NCBI GenBank assembly: GCA_000149225.2 | Contig: CM000687.1 | Span: 486,501-550,500 of the forward strand | DNA: 64,000 nucleotides | Reading direction: 5' to 3' | DNA from: Lachancea kluyveri NRRL Y-12651 | Taxonomy: Eukaryota; Ascomycota; Saccharomycetes; Saccharomycetales; Saccharomycetaceae | Position numbers and translations under genes: made by a program | In this document: positions 54,901-63,908 of the stretch, piece after piece | Numbering within the stretch: position 1 is the first letter of the stretch | How the letters are laid out: each line of letters opens with the position of its first letter | The notes under the pieces: generated by a model | Databases searched by the model: none | Told to the model about the DNA's origin: nothing | What the model saw: the letters and a program-made list of their open reading frames with translations, nothing else

Positions 54901-55162
54901 CCCGCTGTTTGAACTGGATTTCTTTTTCCAGAGTAGGACGCCGATGGAACTGAATAGAAGAGCCGTCACACTATTGCAATGCTTGGAAAAGGAATTCAAT
55001 AACGGAGTGGTCTTAGACGACGCTATGAAGCAGAGAATGTCAGAAGAGGACGAGACTGCCAAACGGACAAGAGAAGAAGAGCAAGAGGGAGATTACGAAG
55101 AAGCAGTCGCTGAAGATTCTAACACGACCAACGGTGACTCGAAGAAAATTAAAGTTGATTAA
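51998..55162 (+). CDS. ISW1: ISWI-type chromatin remodelling ATPase Isw1
   Basis: 1,054 residues (S. cerevisiae Isw1 1,129). Snf2 motifs are in order: DEMGLGKTLQTISFLGY (about 165), DEAHRIKNE (about 263), LLITGTPLQNNLHELW (about 290), then LIFSQMSRVLDILEDY (about 465) and DLQAMDRAHRIGQ (about 547). The AutoN-like and NegC segments flank the motor, and HAND-SANT-SLIDE domains fill about residues 750-1000 (FTNWNKIEFRKFITASGKYG and FSEEEDRFLLVMLFKYGLGR). The C-tail is acidic and ends KKIKVD. Isw1 spaces nucleosomes over gene bodies in the Isw1a and Isw1b complexes. The choice of ISW1 over ISW2 rests on synteny (YBR245C) as well as sequence. Confidence 0.93.
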   Translation: MDNEEYLTRLKPFAEGLPPHDPESNKSRYLLAPQDQKHKFDIEGTIKRFHHLLGLSGLFRHFIERKAAKDEKFAKVLEILDDPNAHKSNGGISHQDKRRRKTETEEDAELLKDEEDEDDQKIELQFRESPGYINGLLRPYQVQGLNWLVSLHRNGLAGILADEMGLGKTLQTISFLGYVRYVEKKCGPFLVIAPKSTLNNWLREINRWTPEVNAFILQGDKEERQKLISERLLACDFDIVVASYEIIIREKSSFRKIDWEYIVIDEAHRIKNEESLLSQVLREFTSRNRLLITGTPLQNNLHELWALLNFLLPDIFADSQAFDDWFSSESTEEDKDNVVKQLHTILKPFLLRRIKNDVETSLLPKQEMNLYVGMSAMQKKWYKQILEKDLDAVNGANGTKESKTRLLNIMMQLRKCCNHPYLFDGAEPGPPYTTDEHLVYNSAKLKVLDKLLRRVKEEGSRVLIFSQMSRVLDILEDYCYFRGYEYCRIDGSTDHEDRIQAIDDYNAPDSKKFLFLLTTRAGGLGINLTTADIVVLYDSDWNPQADLQAMDRAHRIGQKKQVKVFRLVTDNSVEEKILERATQKLRLDQLVIQQGRPSLNAKENKGDSKGALLSMIQHGAVDVFKNDSNVSSTKGTPQPEDEQDKVDDIDLESILEVSKDKTKTLNAKYASLGLDDLQKFSQDSAYEWNGQDFKKKNTKGIISSTWINPAKRERKENYSIDGYYKDVLNTGRSSTPSQPKMPRPQAFHSHQLLSPQLKVLFEKERMWAAKKSNYTPTMDDVKTTYGDIADEEEKKIKLEMLKLSVANAQPLTQEEENLKTELEAQGFTNWNKIEFRKFITASGKYGRNSIKAITMDLAPSKTEDEVREYAKSFWRNIQRVEDYEKYLKIIETEEEKVRRVKLQQEALRRKISQYTNPLFELTLKQPPSSNNKRTFSEEEDRFLLVMLFKYGLGRENLYELIRDEIRECPLFELDFFFQSRTPMELNRRAVTLLQCLEKEFNNGVVLDDAMKQRMSEEDETAKRTREEEQEGDYEEAVAEDSNTTNGDSKKIKVD

Positions 55163-55327
55163 ACGATTGATACATAGCACTAGCTGTTGAACAAAGACAA
55201 AGAAAGAAAGAAAAAAAAACATGAAAACAAAAAGTTTTAAAACCACGATAATTTTAACTTTAGTTCATTACATATTAGCACTCGGCGCGTCCGTAAAGAT
55301 CTGTGTTATTATAATTTAAGTAGAGGT

Positions 55328-55813
55328 TTACGCGGCTAACAATTCTTCGATGGTCTTTTCCAAAGAGGAAGGCTTGGTTAAAGAGGAGTATCTTTCATAA
55401 ACCTCACCCTTCTTGTTAACCAAAAACTTCTCAAAGTTCCACTTGATACCTTTGAAGCCCAACAAACCAGACTTTTGACTTTTCAAAAATTCGTAAACTG
55501 GGTCAGCTTCAGAGCCATTGACATTGATCTTCTTCATGATCGGGAAGGTGACACCATAGTTCAGTTGACAGAACTGACCAATTTCTTCATCGGAGCCTGG
55601 TTCTTGATGACCGAACTGGTTGCAAGGGAAACCAATAACTTCAAAGCCTTGTGATTGGTATTTCTTGTATAATTCCTCCAATTCCTTATACTGGGGAGTG
55701 AAGCCACACTTGGAAGCAACGTTTACAATCAAAACGACTTTTCCCTTCAATTGAGAGAATGGGAAAGCCTGACCGGCTTTGTCTAATGGAGTCAATTCGT
55801 AAAACTTGGACAT
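55328..55813 (-). CDS. Thiol peroxidase, single ancestor of GPX2 and HYR1/GPX3
   Basis: 161 residues from MSKFYELTPLDKAG at 55811-55813, the start that matches S. cerevisiae Hyr1 (MSEFYKLAPVDKKG). The peroxidatic Cys36 (VASKCGFTPQ), Cys64 (GFPCNQFG) and resolving Cys82 (FCQLNYGV) are all kept, with the WNFEKFL block near the end. The enzyme reduces hydroperoxides with thioredoxin, and in S. cerevisiae Hyr1 is the H2O2 sensor for Yap1. The locus corresponds to GPX2 (YBR244W), but the sequence (GHQEPGSDEEIGQFCQ, EDPVY-like) is as close or closer to Hyr1. An in-frame ATG 11 codons upstream (55844-55846) could give a longer form with a basic N-terminus. Confidence 0.93.
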   Translation of the reverse strand: MSKFYELTPLDKAGQAFPFSQLKGKVVLIVNVASKCGFTPQYKELEELYKKYQSQGFEVIGFPCNQFGHQEPGSDEEIGQFCQLNYGVTFPIMKKINVNGSEADPVYEFLKSQKSGLLGFKGIKWNFEKFLVNKKGEVYERYSSLTKPSSLEKTIEELLAA

Positions 55814-56643
55814 TGTTGATATAATTTGGTTTAAGCGTACTTTCATTCAAACAAAATGGAATATGGTAGGTTTTGTAAAGAAGAGCGATGAGACCGCCCC
55901 TTATATAAAGTTGTTTTTTGCTGTTACTGACAAAAAGAAACGAGCATTACAAGAAAAGAGGCCGGATAACGTAAAGATGGAGGGACAATTCCGTTCCGAA
56001 GCGAGGCTTAAACGCTGTCTTTTTTGACACCTTCATGGAAAGAATATTCTACGTTTGCAAGCTAGGTATCTAATAGACCTTGAGATTCTTCGGCTCGCTG
56101 CGTTTTCGTCGCTCGCGGCCGGCATTTGTAATCACCAAGGTGGTTCCAGAACTAAACCCGCGTCGTGGTAATAGATAAGCTGCGACGATAGGAGCGTTGG
56201 ATGTGTCAGCAGAAGACTACAACGGTGACTAGGAACCCACGGAACCACGGAAACCGCTTGAATGTGATTAAAGACATAATGGTTCCACAAGCATTCGAGC
56301 CTCATGCGCCCCCATTCAAAGGCAATTTGGGATTCTTTGTTGTTCCTTTACTCATAACGACGAGTCGTGGAATTTTCTGTACGAGACTGGCTATCGTACT
56401 TCAATTGACGTTTTTCACATCTGAAAAGAACCTGGAGTCGATCGAGAGAGCTCTCTGAAATTGCCTATTTTTTTCTTGTCTTTTTCGTGTCATTCGCTTT
56501 ATGGATATCATGCAACAGCCTAAATTGATGTTTTTAAATGAAAACGTCAAATCAAGTAAAAACTGTAAACAGGTACGAAAAATGAATGTTCTACATTATT
56601 TTTTTAGGACTATAGACGGTTGAACAATTGGTTCGTATATTTC
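55814..56643. other. Upstream region of the peroxidase gene, after SEH1
   Basis: 830 bp in tandem spacing. A GC-rich patch (about 56095-56130) stands out from the AT-rich surroundings. No gene is supported; short frames here look random. Confidence 0.45.
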
Positions 56644-57684
56644 CTACTTTCTTTGCTGAGCACTAATAACAGACATACACTTGAACTCGTTGGAGAAGGA
56701 AGCCTTCCACAGACGAACTTTACCGTCATCACCAGAACTACTTAGAATGGTACCGGTCAAATTCCAAGACACAGACCAGACCTCGCCTTTATGGTCGTCG
56801 TATTCACTCAAAAGTTCTACTCTTAAACTTGGAACAAGACCAGACTCCGAAGAATCCACACCCTCACTGGTATCTATACGGTGATTGTCGCTCATGTCTT
56901 CGTCCTCATCATTGTCTTCGATATCCTGTGCATCACCGACTCGCTCGGTCAACTTGAAAATTCTCACTTTACCATCTTTACAGCCGGTAGCGATCAATTG
57001 GTACCATCTGCCAATAGATGGTGCCCAGGCGACAGATCTAATTAGACCATTGTGCCCAGAGAGTTTCGCCGCCACATACAGCTTACCTGCTTTGTTCCGT
57101 TGGTATACCAAACTTTGATCTAACGCACAAACTACAATTTTCTCCAGAGAAAATCTGGATGGACACCATGTGAGGCAAAAATCGCTTTGCAAATGAGACG
57201 CTGGTGGGGTAGGCAAGACTTTTACCTCAGAGGTCAATGTCCATGATCTGAGATCGGAGGGTTCCAAGGCATCATAAACTCTTAGCACGCCGTCATTTCC
57301 AATGGCACCCAATCTTAAACCTAAGTGGCCTGGGGCAAACTTCACACTGTATAGCGGCCCGGTAGCATCGTTCAATGTACAAAGTTTCTTCCAACGACGA
57401 CCAGAACATTCCATTTCATCAGGGTCTTCTTCCCATAGTTTGATAGTTTTGTCGTATGAAACGGAGGCTATTATCCTACCATATTCAGGACTAGCCCAAT
57501 CTAAACTTACTATAGAACTATCATGAGCTTTCCACGAATCGCTTAGTTGCCACTCATTGGTTTCTTTGTCCAGGTGAAACACTTTGATGTGTTGGTCCGA
57601 TGAACATGTAGCTACATGTCTTCCGTAGAAATCGTAAGAGATATCATGCACTAGGTCTTCGTGCCCGGTAATAAATGGTTTCAT
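56644..57684 (-). CDS. SEH1: Nucleoporin / SEACAT subunit Seh1
   Basis: 346 residues (S. cerevisiae Seh1 349). A six-blade WD40 propeller starting MKPFITGHEDLVHDISYDFYGRHVATCSSDQHIKVF, with KTIKLWEEDP, a GCKDGKVRIFKL repeat and GEVWSVSWNLTGTILSSSGDDGKVRLWK near the end. An acidic loop (EDNDEDEDMSDN) is inserted in the fifth blade, as in yeast Seh1. It is shared by the Nup84 nuclear-pore complex and the SEA complex that regulates TORC1 at the vacuole. It is divergent from ALG7, with 181 bp between starts. S. cerevisiae YGL100W. Confidence 0.96.
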   Translation of the reverse strand: MKPFITGHEDLVHDISYDFYGRHVATCSSDQHIKVFHLDKETNEWQLSDSWKAHDSSIVSLDWASPEYGRIIASVSYDKTIKLWEEDPDEMECSGRRWKKLCTLNDATGPLYSVKFAPGHLGLRLGAIGNDGVLRVYDALEPSDLRSWTLTSEVKVLPTPPASHLQSDFCLTWCPSRFSLEKIVVCALDQSLVYQRNKAGKLYVAAKLSGHNGLIRSVAWAPSIGRWYQLIATGCKDGKVRIFKLTERVGDAQDIEDNDEDEDMSDNHRIDTSEGVDSSESGLVPSLRVELLSEYDDHKGEVWSVSWNLTGTILSSSGDDGKVRLWKASFSNEFKCMSVISAQQRK

Positions 57685-57865
57685 AGTTGTCTCTCTTTGA
57701 TCGCGTTTATCCCTTTTTCTTTCTTTCTCTGTTTCTTTACCTCTGTTAAACTCGTGACGATGGAGCTATCAAAGATTTTCAGAACTTTTATCTGATATCA
57801 ACCTCGCGAATCTCGACGTGCGAAAGTAGCGACAACTACTACAACTATAACAAAAATAAAAAAAG

Positions 57866-59206
57866 ATGAACCATTTGGCACTCCTGAGTATAGCAATTGG
57901 ACTACTTTATTGGTCCAACCATAACTCCATACTCTTTGCCGCAACCGGTTTCTCTATAGTGGGTTATGTTGCAACAAACTGGCTCATTCCACGTGTATCA
58001 TCCTCTTTCATCAAGATAGGTTTACATGGCAAAGACATGAGCAAGCCTGGCAAACCACTGCTACCAGAAACAATCGGTGCTATTTCTGCAACAGTATACT
58101 TATTCGTGATGTTTTTTTATGTCCCGTTTATCTTTTACAAATATTTAGTCGTTATGACTTCTGGCGGTGGACATCGTGACGTGTCTGTATTGGAGAGCAA
58201 CGACGAGTACCTGTTCCCTCACGGAAAGCTATCCGAATATTTAAGTGCTGTACTATGCTTGGAAAGTACCGTGCTGCTGGGCGTTGCCGATGATTTGTTT
58301 GATTTACGCTGGAGACACAAGTTCTTTTTACCTGCAGTTGCAGCCATACCGTTATTGGTGGTTTACTACGTGGATTTTGGCGTAACTCACGTTTTGATTC
58401 CCGATTTTCTTCGAAAGTCATGGGGCTTTAGCAGATCTGCAATTGACTTGGGTGCATTCTACTACTGTTACATGGGCGCGGTCGCTATCTTTTGTCCAAA
58501 CTCCATAAACATATTGGCTGGTGTCAACGGGTTGGAAGTTGGGCAAAGCATTGTCTTGGGCTTTATATTTTTGATCAATGATGTATTGTACTTGACCATG
58601 GGTCCAGAAGCGGCCAAAGAATCGCATAGGTTTTCTGCTGTGTTAATCATCCCGTTCTTGGGGGTCTCTTTGGCGTTGTGGAATTACAACCACTGGCCGG
58701 CAAAAGTATTTGTTGGCGATACGTATTGTTATTTTGCAGGTATGGTTTTTGCTGTTGTTGGTATATTGGGCCACTTTTCCAAGACTACTTTGCTCTTCTT
58801 TATACCACAAGTCTTAAATTTCATCTATTCCGTTCCTCAATTATTCCATTTGTTACCATGCCCAAGGCATAGACTGCCTCGCTTCAACGAAGAAGATGGA
58901 TTGATGTACCCATCAAAGGCTGACTTTGCCAACAAGGCACCAAATAGAATCGTAACAGGGGTATTGAAAACAATGAGCAATTTGAATTTGATTTATCTCG
59001 AGTGCGACAAACATGGGAACATAACACACTGCAGTAACATGACCCTTATAAACTTAGTCCTGGTATGGTTTGGACCTCTAAGAGAGGACAAATTATGCTT
59101 TACCATCCTGTTGATACAGTTTTCGATAGGCATTACTGCAATCGCAGCAAGGCATGCAATTGGGTCGATGGTCTTTGGGAATGATAACCTATGGTCAGTA
59201 GTGTGA
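57866..59206 (+). CDS. ALG7: GlcNAc-1-phosphate transferase Alg7
   Basis: 446 residues (S. cerevisiae Alg7 448). A multi-spanning ER membrane enzyme that moves GlcNAc-1-phosphate from UDP-GlcNAc to dolichyl phosphate, the first step of N-glycan precursor assembly and the tunicamycin target. Family motifs are DMSKPGKPLLPETIGA (about 53), LLGVADDLFDLRWRHKF (about 138), NSINILAGVNGLEVGQS (about 212) and PAKVFVGDTYCYFAGM (about 280). About ten hydrophobic helices are visible. It is convergent with the HD-domain gene. S. cerevisiae YBR243C. Confidence 0.96.
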   Translation: MNHLALLSIAIGLLYWSNHNSILFAATGFSIVGYVATNWLIPRVSSSFIKIGLHGKDMSKPGKPLLPETIGAISATVYLFVMFFYVPFIFYKYLVVMTSGGGHRDVSVLESNDEYLFPHGKLSEYLSAVLCLESTVLLGVADDLFDLRWRHKFFLPAVAAIPLLVVYYVDFGVTHVLIPDFLRKSWGFSRSAIDLGAFYYCYMGAVAIFCPNSINILAGVNGLEVGQSIVLGFIFLINDVLYLTMGPEAAKESHRFSAVLIIPFLGVSLALWNYNHWPAKVFVGDTYCYFAGMVFAVVGILGHFSKTTLLFFIPQVLNFIYSVPQLFHLLPCPRHRLPRFNEEDGLMYPSKADFANKAPNRIVTGVLKTMSNLNLIYLECDKHGNITHCSNMTLINLVLVWFGPLREDKLCFTILLIQFSIGITAIAARHAIGSMVFGNDNLWSVV

Positions 59207-59326
59207 AATGCTCATTGTAACTATTTCTCAAAGTATTATTATTAATTCTGTTGCTCTATAACACAAAAACTTAAGTAGAAGAATGCTATCACTATAGAAG
59301 ATAAATGTCCACCGGTCTCTAACTTC

Positions 59327-60025
59327 TCATTTCTTCAAGCTATTAAAGAACTCTTCACGCCTCCGAAATAGATCCTCGACCCAACCTTTGACTTCCTCGG
59401 TTTTAATGCTGTTGATGGCACTCCAGAATTGGGTCAAGTCCTTTTCACCATTGTACTTCTTTTCGTATTCGAAGCATTGTACTAACATTTCGAACTTGTC
59501 AATGTCTTTTATATAACGTGCTTCTGGGGAACTGATGTTTTCGTAAGCCAACCAATCGTCCATAATTTCCTGAGCTGCAGCTGGATTGTAGGGCTTAACC
59601 AGTTCGTTACATAGGTATTGAATAGACTCCCATTCTCTGCGGTGTTTTTCCTCCTTGGAAACAGGATCAAATGGAGTGATGTCACCAACTAAAGATTCAG
59701 CGATATCGTGTACTAGAGCAATTCTAACACATTTGTTACGATCAATATCTAGGTTTTTGATAAGCATTGCTGTGATACCCATTCTATACATATGGTCAGA
59801 GATACTTTCACATGGTTCAATGCCGTGGTCAACCCAGCCGGTTCTTCTCTGAGTTTTTAACAATTGAACAACGTTCAAAAATGATACGACATAATTTGGC
59901 TGGGGTTCTTTCAAAATTTGCTTAACTTGTTCTGGGACATAATCCTCTGGCTTCCAAATCGCCGACATGAATCTTTTACTTGCTAGTTGATTTACTAACG
60001 ATCTCGTTGTTTTCGACAAGTTCAT
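59327..60025 (-). CDS. HD-domain 5'-deoxynucleotidase, HDDC2/YGL101W-YBR242W family
   Basis: 232 residues from the ATG at 60023-60025. The HD metal-site motifs are present: ISDHMYRMGITAML, IALVHDIAESLVGDITPFD and RYIKDIDKFEMLVQCFEYE. The family removes phosphate from deoxynucleoside monophosphates. S. cerevisiae has two duplicate copies, YGL101W (215 residues) and YBR242W (238); neighbours from both (ALG7 = YBR243, RPL28 = YGL103) flank this one. The first 19 residues (MNLSKTTRSLVNQLASKRF) have no acid and several basic and hydroxyl residues, like a mitochondrial presequence; a second Met (MSAIWKPEDYVP) lines up with the short yeast start. Either start could be used. Confidence 0.9.
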   Translation of the reverse strand: MNLSKTTRSLVNQLASKRFMSAIWKPEDYVPEQVKQILKEPQPNYVVSFLNVVQLLKTQRRTGWVDHGIEPCESISDHMYRMGITAMLIKNLDIDRNKCVRIALVHDIAESLVGDITPFDPVSKEEKHRREWESIQYLCNELVKPYNPAAAQEIMDDWLAYENISSPEARYIKDIDKFEMLVQCFEYEKKYNGEKDLTQFWSAINSIKTEEVKGWVEDLFRRREEFFNSLKK

Positions 60026-60924
60026 TTTGAGATGTTTGTTTTTAATTTTTTTTATTCGAGTTCTTCGTTTTTTTTCTTTTCTCCGAAATTTTTCGTTCGA
60101 TAAAAAGATCGCCAAACCCTCACAATTGAAGACAGTGTCAGTATTTTCGAAAATGTTCTGATTTTATAAAAAGGCCAACCGACCCTCTTAGTGCCATTAA
60201 AATTCTGATACTTTGAATTGGAGCTGACAAGAATATTACATAAACCACCCAGCTATACATGGAAACAGTTCGAATACACATTTGCAAGATCTCTTATGTC
60301 ATCTAAAAACAACTTAGCGATACATCCGTAGTACCTTCGTTTAAAAAAAAAAAAACTTTTACAATAGCCATGAGTCGTAGAGAACAGTCAACTATGGTAT
60401 CCAAGACACTTCTCTCGAGATTTACACCCAAAATGTGCCTGTCTTACACAAACATCGAAAATTTTACATAAGTAACACTATCTGGTAGCACTACTGATGT
60501 CAAAGATGGCTCCTCTTCTTTCGTGGAAAAGACCAAGTCTGTTCCTTGAACCATCAAGTTCGTAGGCCTCGTATAAAAAACAACTTTTTTCTCAACCACC
60601 CAGAGCCATCCTCGATGTTCGATAAGAATGTATGTTACCCCTGGTAATCCAGACAGGCTTTGATGTATCGTGCGAAATACGGCTACCACGACTTATTTCT
60701 GAGAAGGACGCTGAGCAAGGTCTCGTCCGCATAGAAAGTGCGACTTGCAAAGCAGCCAATTGTCATCATACAATTGAGCATACCGTAGTATTTCGAGAAG
60801 ACGTAGGGATGCCGATCTGGTTACATATTTGTAAAAATCGAAATGCAAAATTAAAAAAAGGCAGGGGCTACTTGATTAAAATATTATGTACATAAATCAG
60901 AAATTACACTAATTGTTCGTACGT
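60026..60924. other. Tandem region between RPL28 and the HD-domain gene
   Basis: 899 bp. A-runs near 60343-60355 and T-runs just upstream of the HD-domain gene. An 87-codon frame (60632-60895) has an ATG but resembles nothing and would run into the RPL28 3' end. No gene accepted. Confidence 0.45.
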
Positions 60925-61895
60925 TTAAGCAATCAATTCGACAACACCACCAGCAGCCTTGATCTTTTCTTCAGCCAACTTGGAGACGAATCTAGCCTTA
61001 ACGATAACTGGAACGTTTGGAATTCTACCCTTACCCAAGACCTTACCGTAACCGGCAGCCAAGGTGTCAATGACTGGAGCAGAAGAAGAAGAAGCAGACT
61101 TCAAGTATTCGTCTCTCTTTTCTTCTGGAACCAAAGTCCACAACTTGTCCAAGTTCAAAACTGGCTTCCAGAAGTGGGCTTGTTGCTTGTGGAAGTATCT
61201 CATACCAACCTTACCGAAGTAACCAGGATGGTACTTGTCCAAGTTGATTCTGTGGTGGTGTTGACCACCGGCCATACCTCTACCACCTGGATGCTTTCTG
61301 TGCTTACCGACACGACCCTTACCGGCTGTAAAAATAGTTAGTATTTTGAAAATCCAAGTCGACTGACCTTCAGATTGTGAAAATTGCGGGGTTTTATGTC
61401 ATGTGGGAACACACACACGGTGTGCTCTAGTCAAAAGACAAGCGATGACAAAACACAATGTATTCTATCACCTCGAAAGTCTTTAGGACCAATGAAATCT
61501 GCCAGAAAAAACAGGGAAAATAAAATGCTCCTCTGCAATCCGAATCTGCTGCTGATGAAAAAAGCCGAGGCTTGTTTTCTGGAATCTGGAAGAGTTTCCT
61601 TTCACATCTTCATCATCGTATGTGCGAAGCGCATACCATAGTGAAGGATGTGTCAAAGTGGTCACACGAGAAGGTGTGGCAACCAAGATAAAAAAGATCA
61701 GCTGCATTTTCTTTGGAATTCATTGAAGTATCTAGGCTTTCTCTATTTCTGAGTTCCATTTTTTTTTTCACGTAACACATATAAACCTCACACAATTAAT
61801 CACAGTCTTGGTTCTTTCGCTCCCTCTTCCAGATGGAACTACATACCTGAGACGTGACCTCTGTGCTTTCTGGTTTTAGTGAATCTAGATGGCAT
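60925..61895 (-). CDS. RPL28: Ribosomal protein uL15 (Rpl28), two exons
   Basis: Exon 1 is 61847-61895 (49 nt, [16 protein letters not shown]) and exon 2 is 60925-61325 (401 nt); joined they give 149 residues, the exact length of S. cerevisiae Rpl28. The N-terminus is very basic with [20 protein letters not shown], and the end is [15 protein letters not shown]. uL15 is a 60S subunit core protein; in S. cerevisiae the gene (YGL103W, CYH2) is essential and known for cycloheximide resistance alleles. The intron position after 49 nt of coding sequence is the same as in S. cerevisiae. A Rap1 site lies upstream. Confidence 0.97.
61326..61846 (-). other. Spliceosomal intron of RPL28 (521 nt)
   Basis: 5' splice site GTATGT (complement of 61841-61846), branch site TACTAAC near 61336-61342 and 3' splice site TACAG ending at 61326. 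Size and position are close to the S. cerevisiae intron (about 511 nt). I see no snoRNA inside. Confidence 0.95.
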
Positions 61896-62336
61896 CTTGT
61901 TAGTCTTTGATTACTTAGGCCAAGAAGAGTGAAAGTATCCAAACTTCTGTATTGGTTGTTTTAACTGACAATGATTTTGAAAAAAATGAGAAACAGAGAC
62001 CGTCGAGGCGACACACGGCAAGAGTCTATCAAGAGCTTTCGTATGAACGTATTTGTGTATGCAAGTAATGGTTTCCAAAAACAAAAAACGAAACCAGAAC
62101 CATATCTGGTAATATTGTGCGGTGTACAGGTGCCTAGCCATATGATGTAAAATCATGCAAGTAAATGTATGGGTGTAAAGTCCACTCTCCACGTAGGATG
62201 GACAGGAAGTGGGAAGTGCCCTAATTAGGGCTTAATCAGTGTCGGACTCTTTTTGTACTTACGCGATTGCCCGAAGATCATCTCCCATCGACTATTAGGG
62301 GGTAGGATTCATGCACTTTAGCAAACGAAAGGTCAA
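61896..62336. promoter_or_regulatory. Divergent promoter RPL28 / VPS73-type gene
   Basis: 441 bp. A near-perfect Rap1 site, ACACCCATACATTT on the minus strand, lies at 62163-62176, about 270 bp before RPL28, as usual for ribosomal protein genes. Confidence 0.75.
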
Positions 62337-63908
62337 ATGACTGATGAATCACAGTCGCTGATGCCATCCAGATTCAAGCCATCTCTCACAAAGCCCTTAG
62401 TGCTAGCCACTCTTGTTGCTTGCTTCGGATCGATCCAATATGGTTATCACATGTCAGAATTGAATGCCCCTCAACAAGTGTTATCTTGTTCTCGTACAGT
62501 TGTGCCTCCTGGCGTTGATTATCCATACGAGCACACTTGGTTGGGTAGACACGGTTTTGACAAGTGTGTTTCACTCGACGATCAACAGATTGGGCTGGTA
62601 ACCTCAATTTTTTCGCTTGGTGGCCTCGCAGGGTCATTGTATGCTGGAAACCTTGCCGATAAATATGGCAGAAAAAGGGTATCGTTTTTCAACTCAACTT
62701 TAGGAATCCTAGGAAGCCTTTTGCTATTCAGAAGTAACTCATATGGCAGTCTACTATTTGGGAGGTTTACTGCTGGTGTGTCCTGTGGGAGTAGCATAGT
62801 TATCACACCCTTATTGATCAACGAAATCTCTCCTCATGAGTGGAAAGGTGCATTGGGATCAATGAATCAGGTCAGCATAAACATCGGCATACTCGTTACA
62901 CAATTGCTAGCGCTAAGATGGGCAGACTCATTTCGTTGGAGATGGTTGTTGTTCTTTGGCGCTATACTAGCGCTTTTGAACTTCCTCTTGCTATTCGTGA
63001 TCGATGAATCTCCCAAATGGCTATTGTCCCGTGGCGAAGTCGACCAAGCCGAGAGTATACTACATGGATTGAGGGGAGGCCACCGCCAGCATTCGAGAGA
63101 CGAAATCAACGAATGGTTGACGCTGAGGGGCGATCGTTCGAGATCACAGCAGCAAACCCCTTCACAAACCAGAGACTCTCTACGTACAATCAAACCGTCA
63201 CACGTATCTCCTCCAACGTACGACCCATTGCCATCTGCAAACTCTACGATTTCCACGGAACAGAGCTCTGAAGAAGAAATGTCATTATGGCAGTACATCA
63301 CTTCTCCAAAATACACCAAATCCCGCAGAGCCATCACTGCGATTCTCATGGGGCAACAGTTCTGCGGTATCAATTCGATAATATTCTACGGCGTCAAAGT
63401 CATCAGTGACTTATTACCCGACCAAGCCATACTAGCCAACTTTGGTATATCGATCCTAAACGTCGTTGTCACTTTCGGGGCTTCGCCTTTGGTCGACCAT
63501 TGGGGCAGAAAACCTCTACTAATAACGTCTGCCACCTCCATGTCATTGGCGTCGAGTCTAATCTCGTATGGGATCCTAACCAGCAATGCGGTACTATTGG
63601 TTGCCTTCACCTTTGTGTACATCGGCGTGTTCGCCGTGGGATTAGGCCCTATCCCGTTTTTGGTGATCCCAGAACTATCACCGGTGGAAGCGGTTGGCAA
63701 AGCACAAAGCTACGGTACTACATGCAACTGGCTTGCAACTTTCATTATTGGATACGGGTTCCCAATCCTCAACTCGTGGCTAGGTGGAGCAGTTTTCTTC
63801 CTATTTTCGTCCTTTGCCATCTTGTTTGCCATATATGTTTACTACGAAATCCCAGAGACCAAGGGAAGGAAGGACTACTACGAAGTTTGGGGAGAACGTC
63901 CCGAATAG
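62337..63908 (+). CDS. Sugar-porter-like transporter, single ancestor of VPS73 and YBR241C
   Basis: 523 residues of the MFS sugar-porter family with about 12 helices. Family marks are NLADKYGRKRVS after helix 2, RFTAGVSCGSSIVITPLLINEISP, the DESPKWLLSRGEVDQAE block, GQQFCGINSIIFYGV (QQ-x3-GIN in helix 7), DHWGRKPLL and the C-terminal EIPETKGR. S. cerevisiae has two copies: VPS73 (YGL104C, mitochondrial by proteomics, affects vacuolar sorting) and YBR241C (vacuole membrane). The substrate is not known. This one is longer than either (486-488) because of a hydrophilic central loop (about residues 245-320), which contains a PPTY motif. Confidence 0.92.
   Translation: MTDESQSLMPSRFKPSLTKPLVLATLVACFGSIQYGYHMSELNAPQQVLSCSRTVVPPGVDYPYEHTWLGRHGFDKCVSLDDQQIGLVTSIFSLGGLAGSLYAGNLADKYGRKRVSFFNSTLGILGSLLLFRSNSYGSLLFGRFTAGVSCGSSIVITPLLINEISPHEWKGALGSMNQVSINIGILVTQLLALRWADSFRWRWLLFFGAILALLNFLLLFVIDESPKWLLSRGEVDQAESILHGLRGGHRQHSRDEINEWLTLRGDRSRSQQQTPSQTRDSLRTIKPSHVSPPTYDPLPSANSTISTEQSSEEEMSLWQYITSPKYTKSRRAITAILMGQQFCGINSIIFYGVKVISDLLPDQAILANFGISILNVVVTFGASPLVDHWGRKPLLITSATSMSLASSLISYGILTSNAVLLVAFTFVYIGVFAVGLGPIPFLVIPELSPVEAVGKAQSYGTTCNWLATFIIGYGFPILNSWLGGAVFFLFSSFAILFAIYVYYEIPETKGRKDYYEVWGERPE

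Noticed and set aside
60632-60895. An 87-codon frame with an ATG between RPL28 and the HD-domain gene
   Set aside because: No recognisable family, would converge into the RPL28 3' end, and length is within chance for AT-rich DNA.
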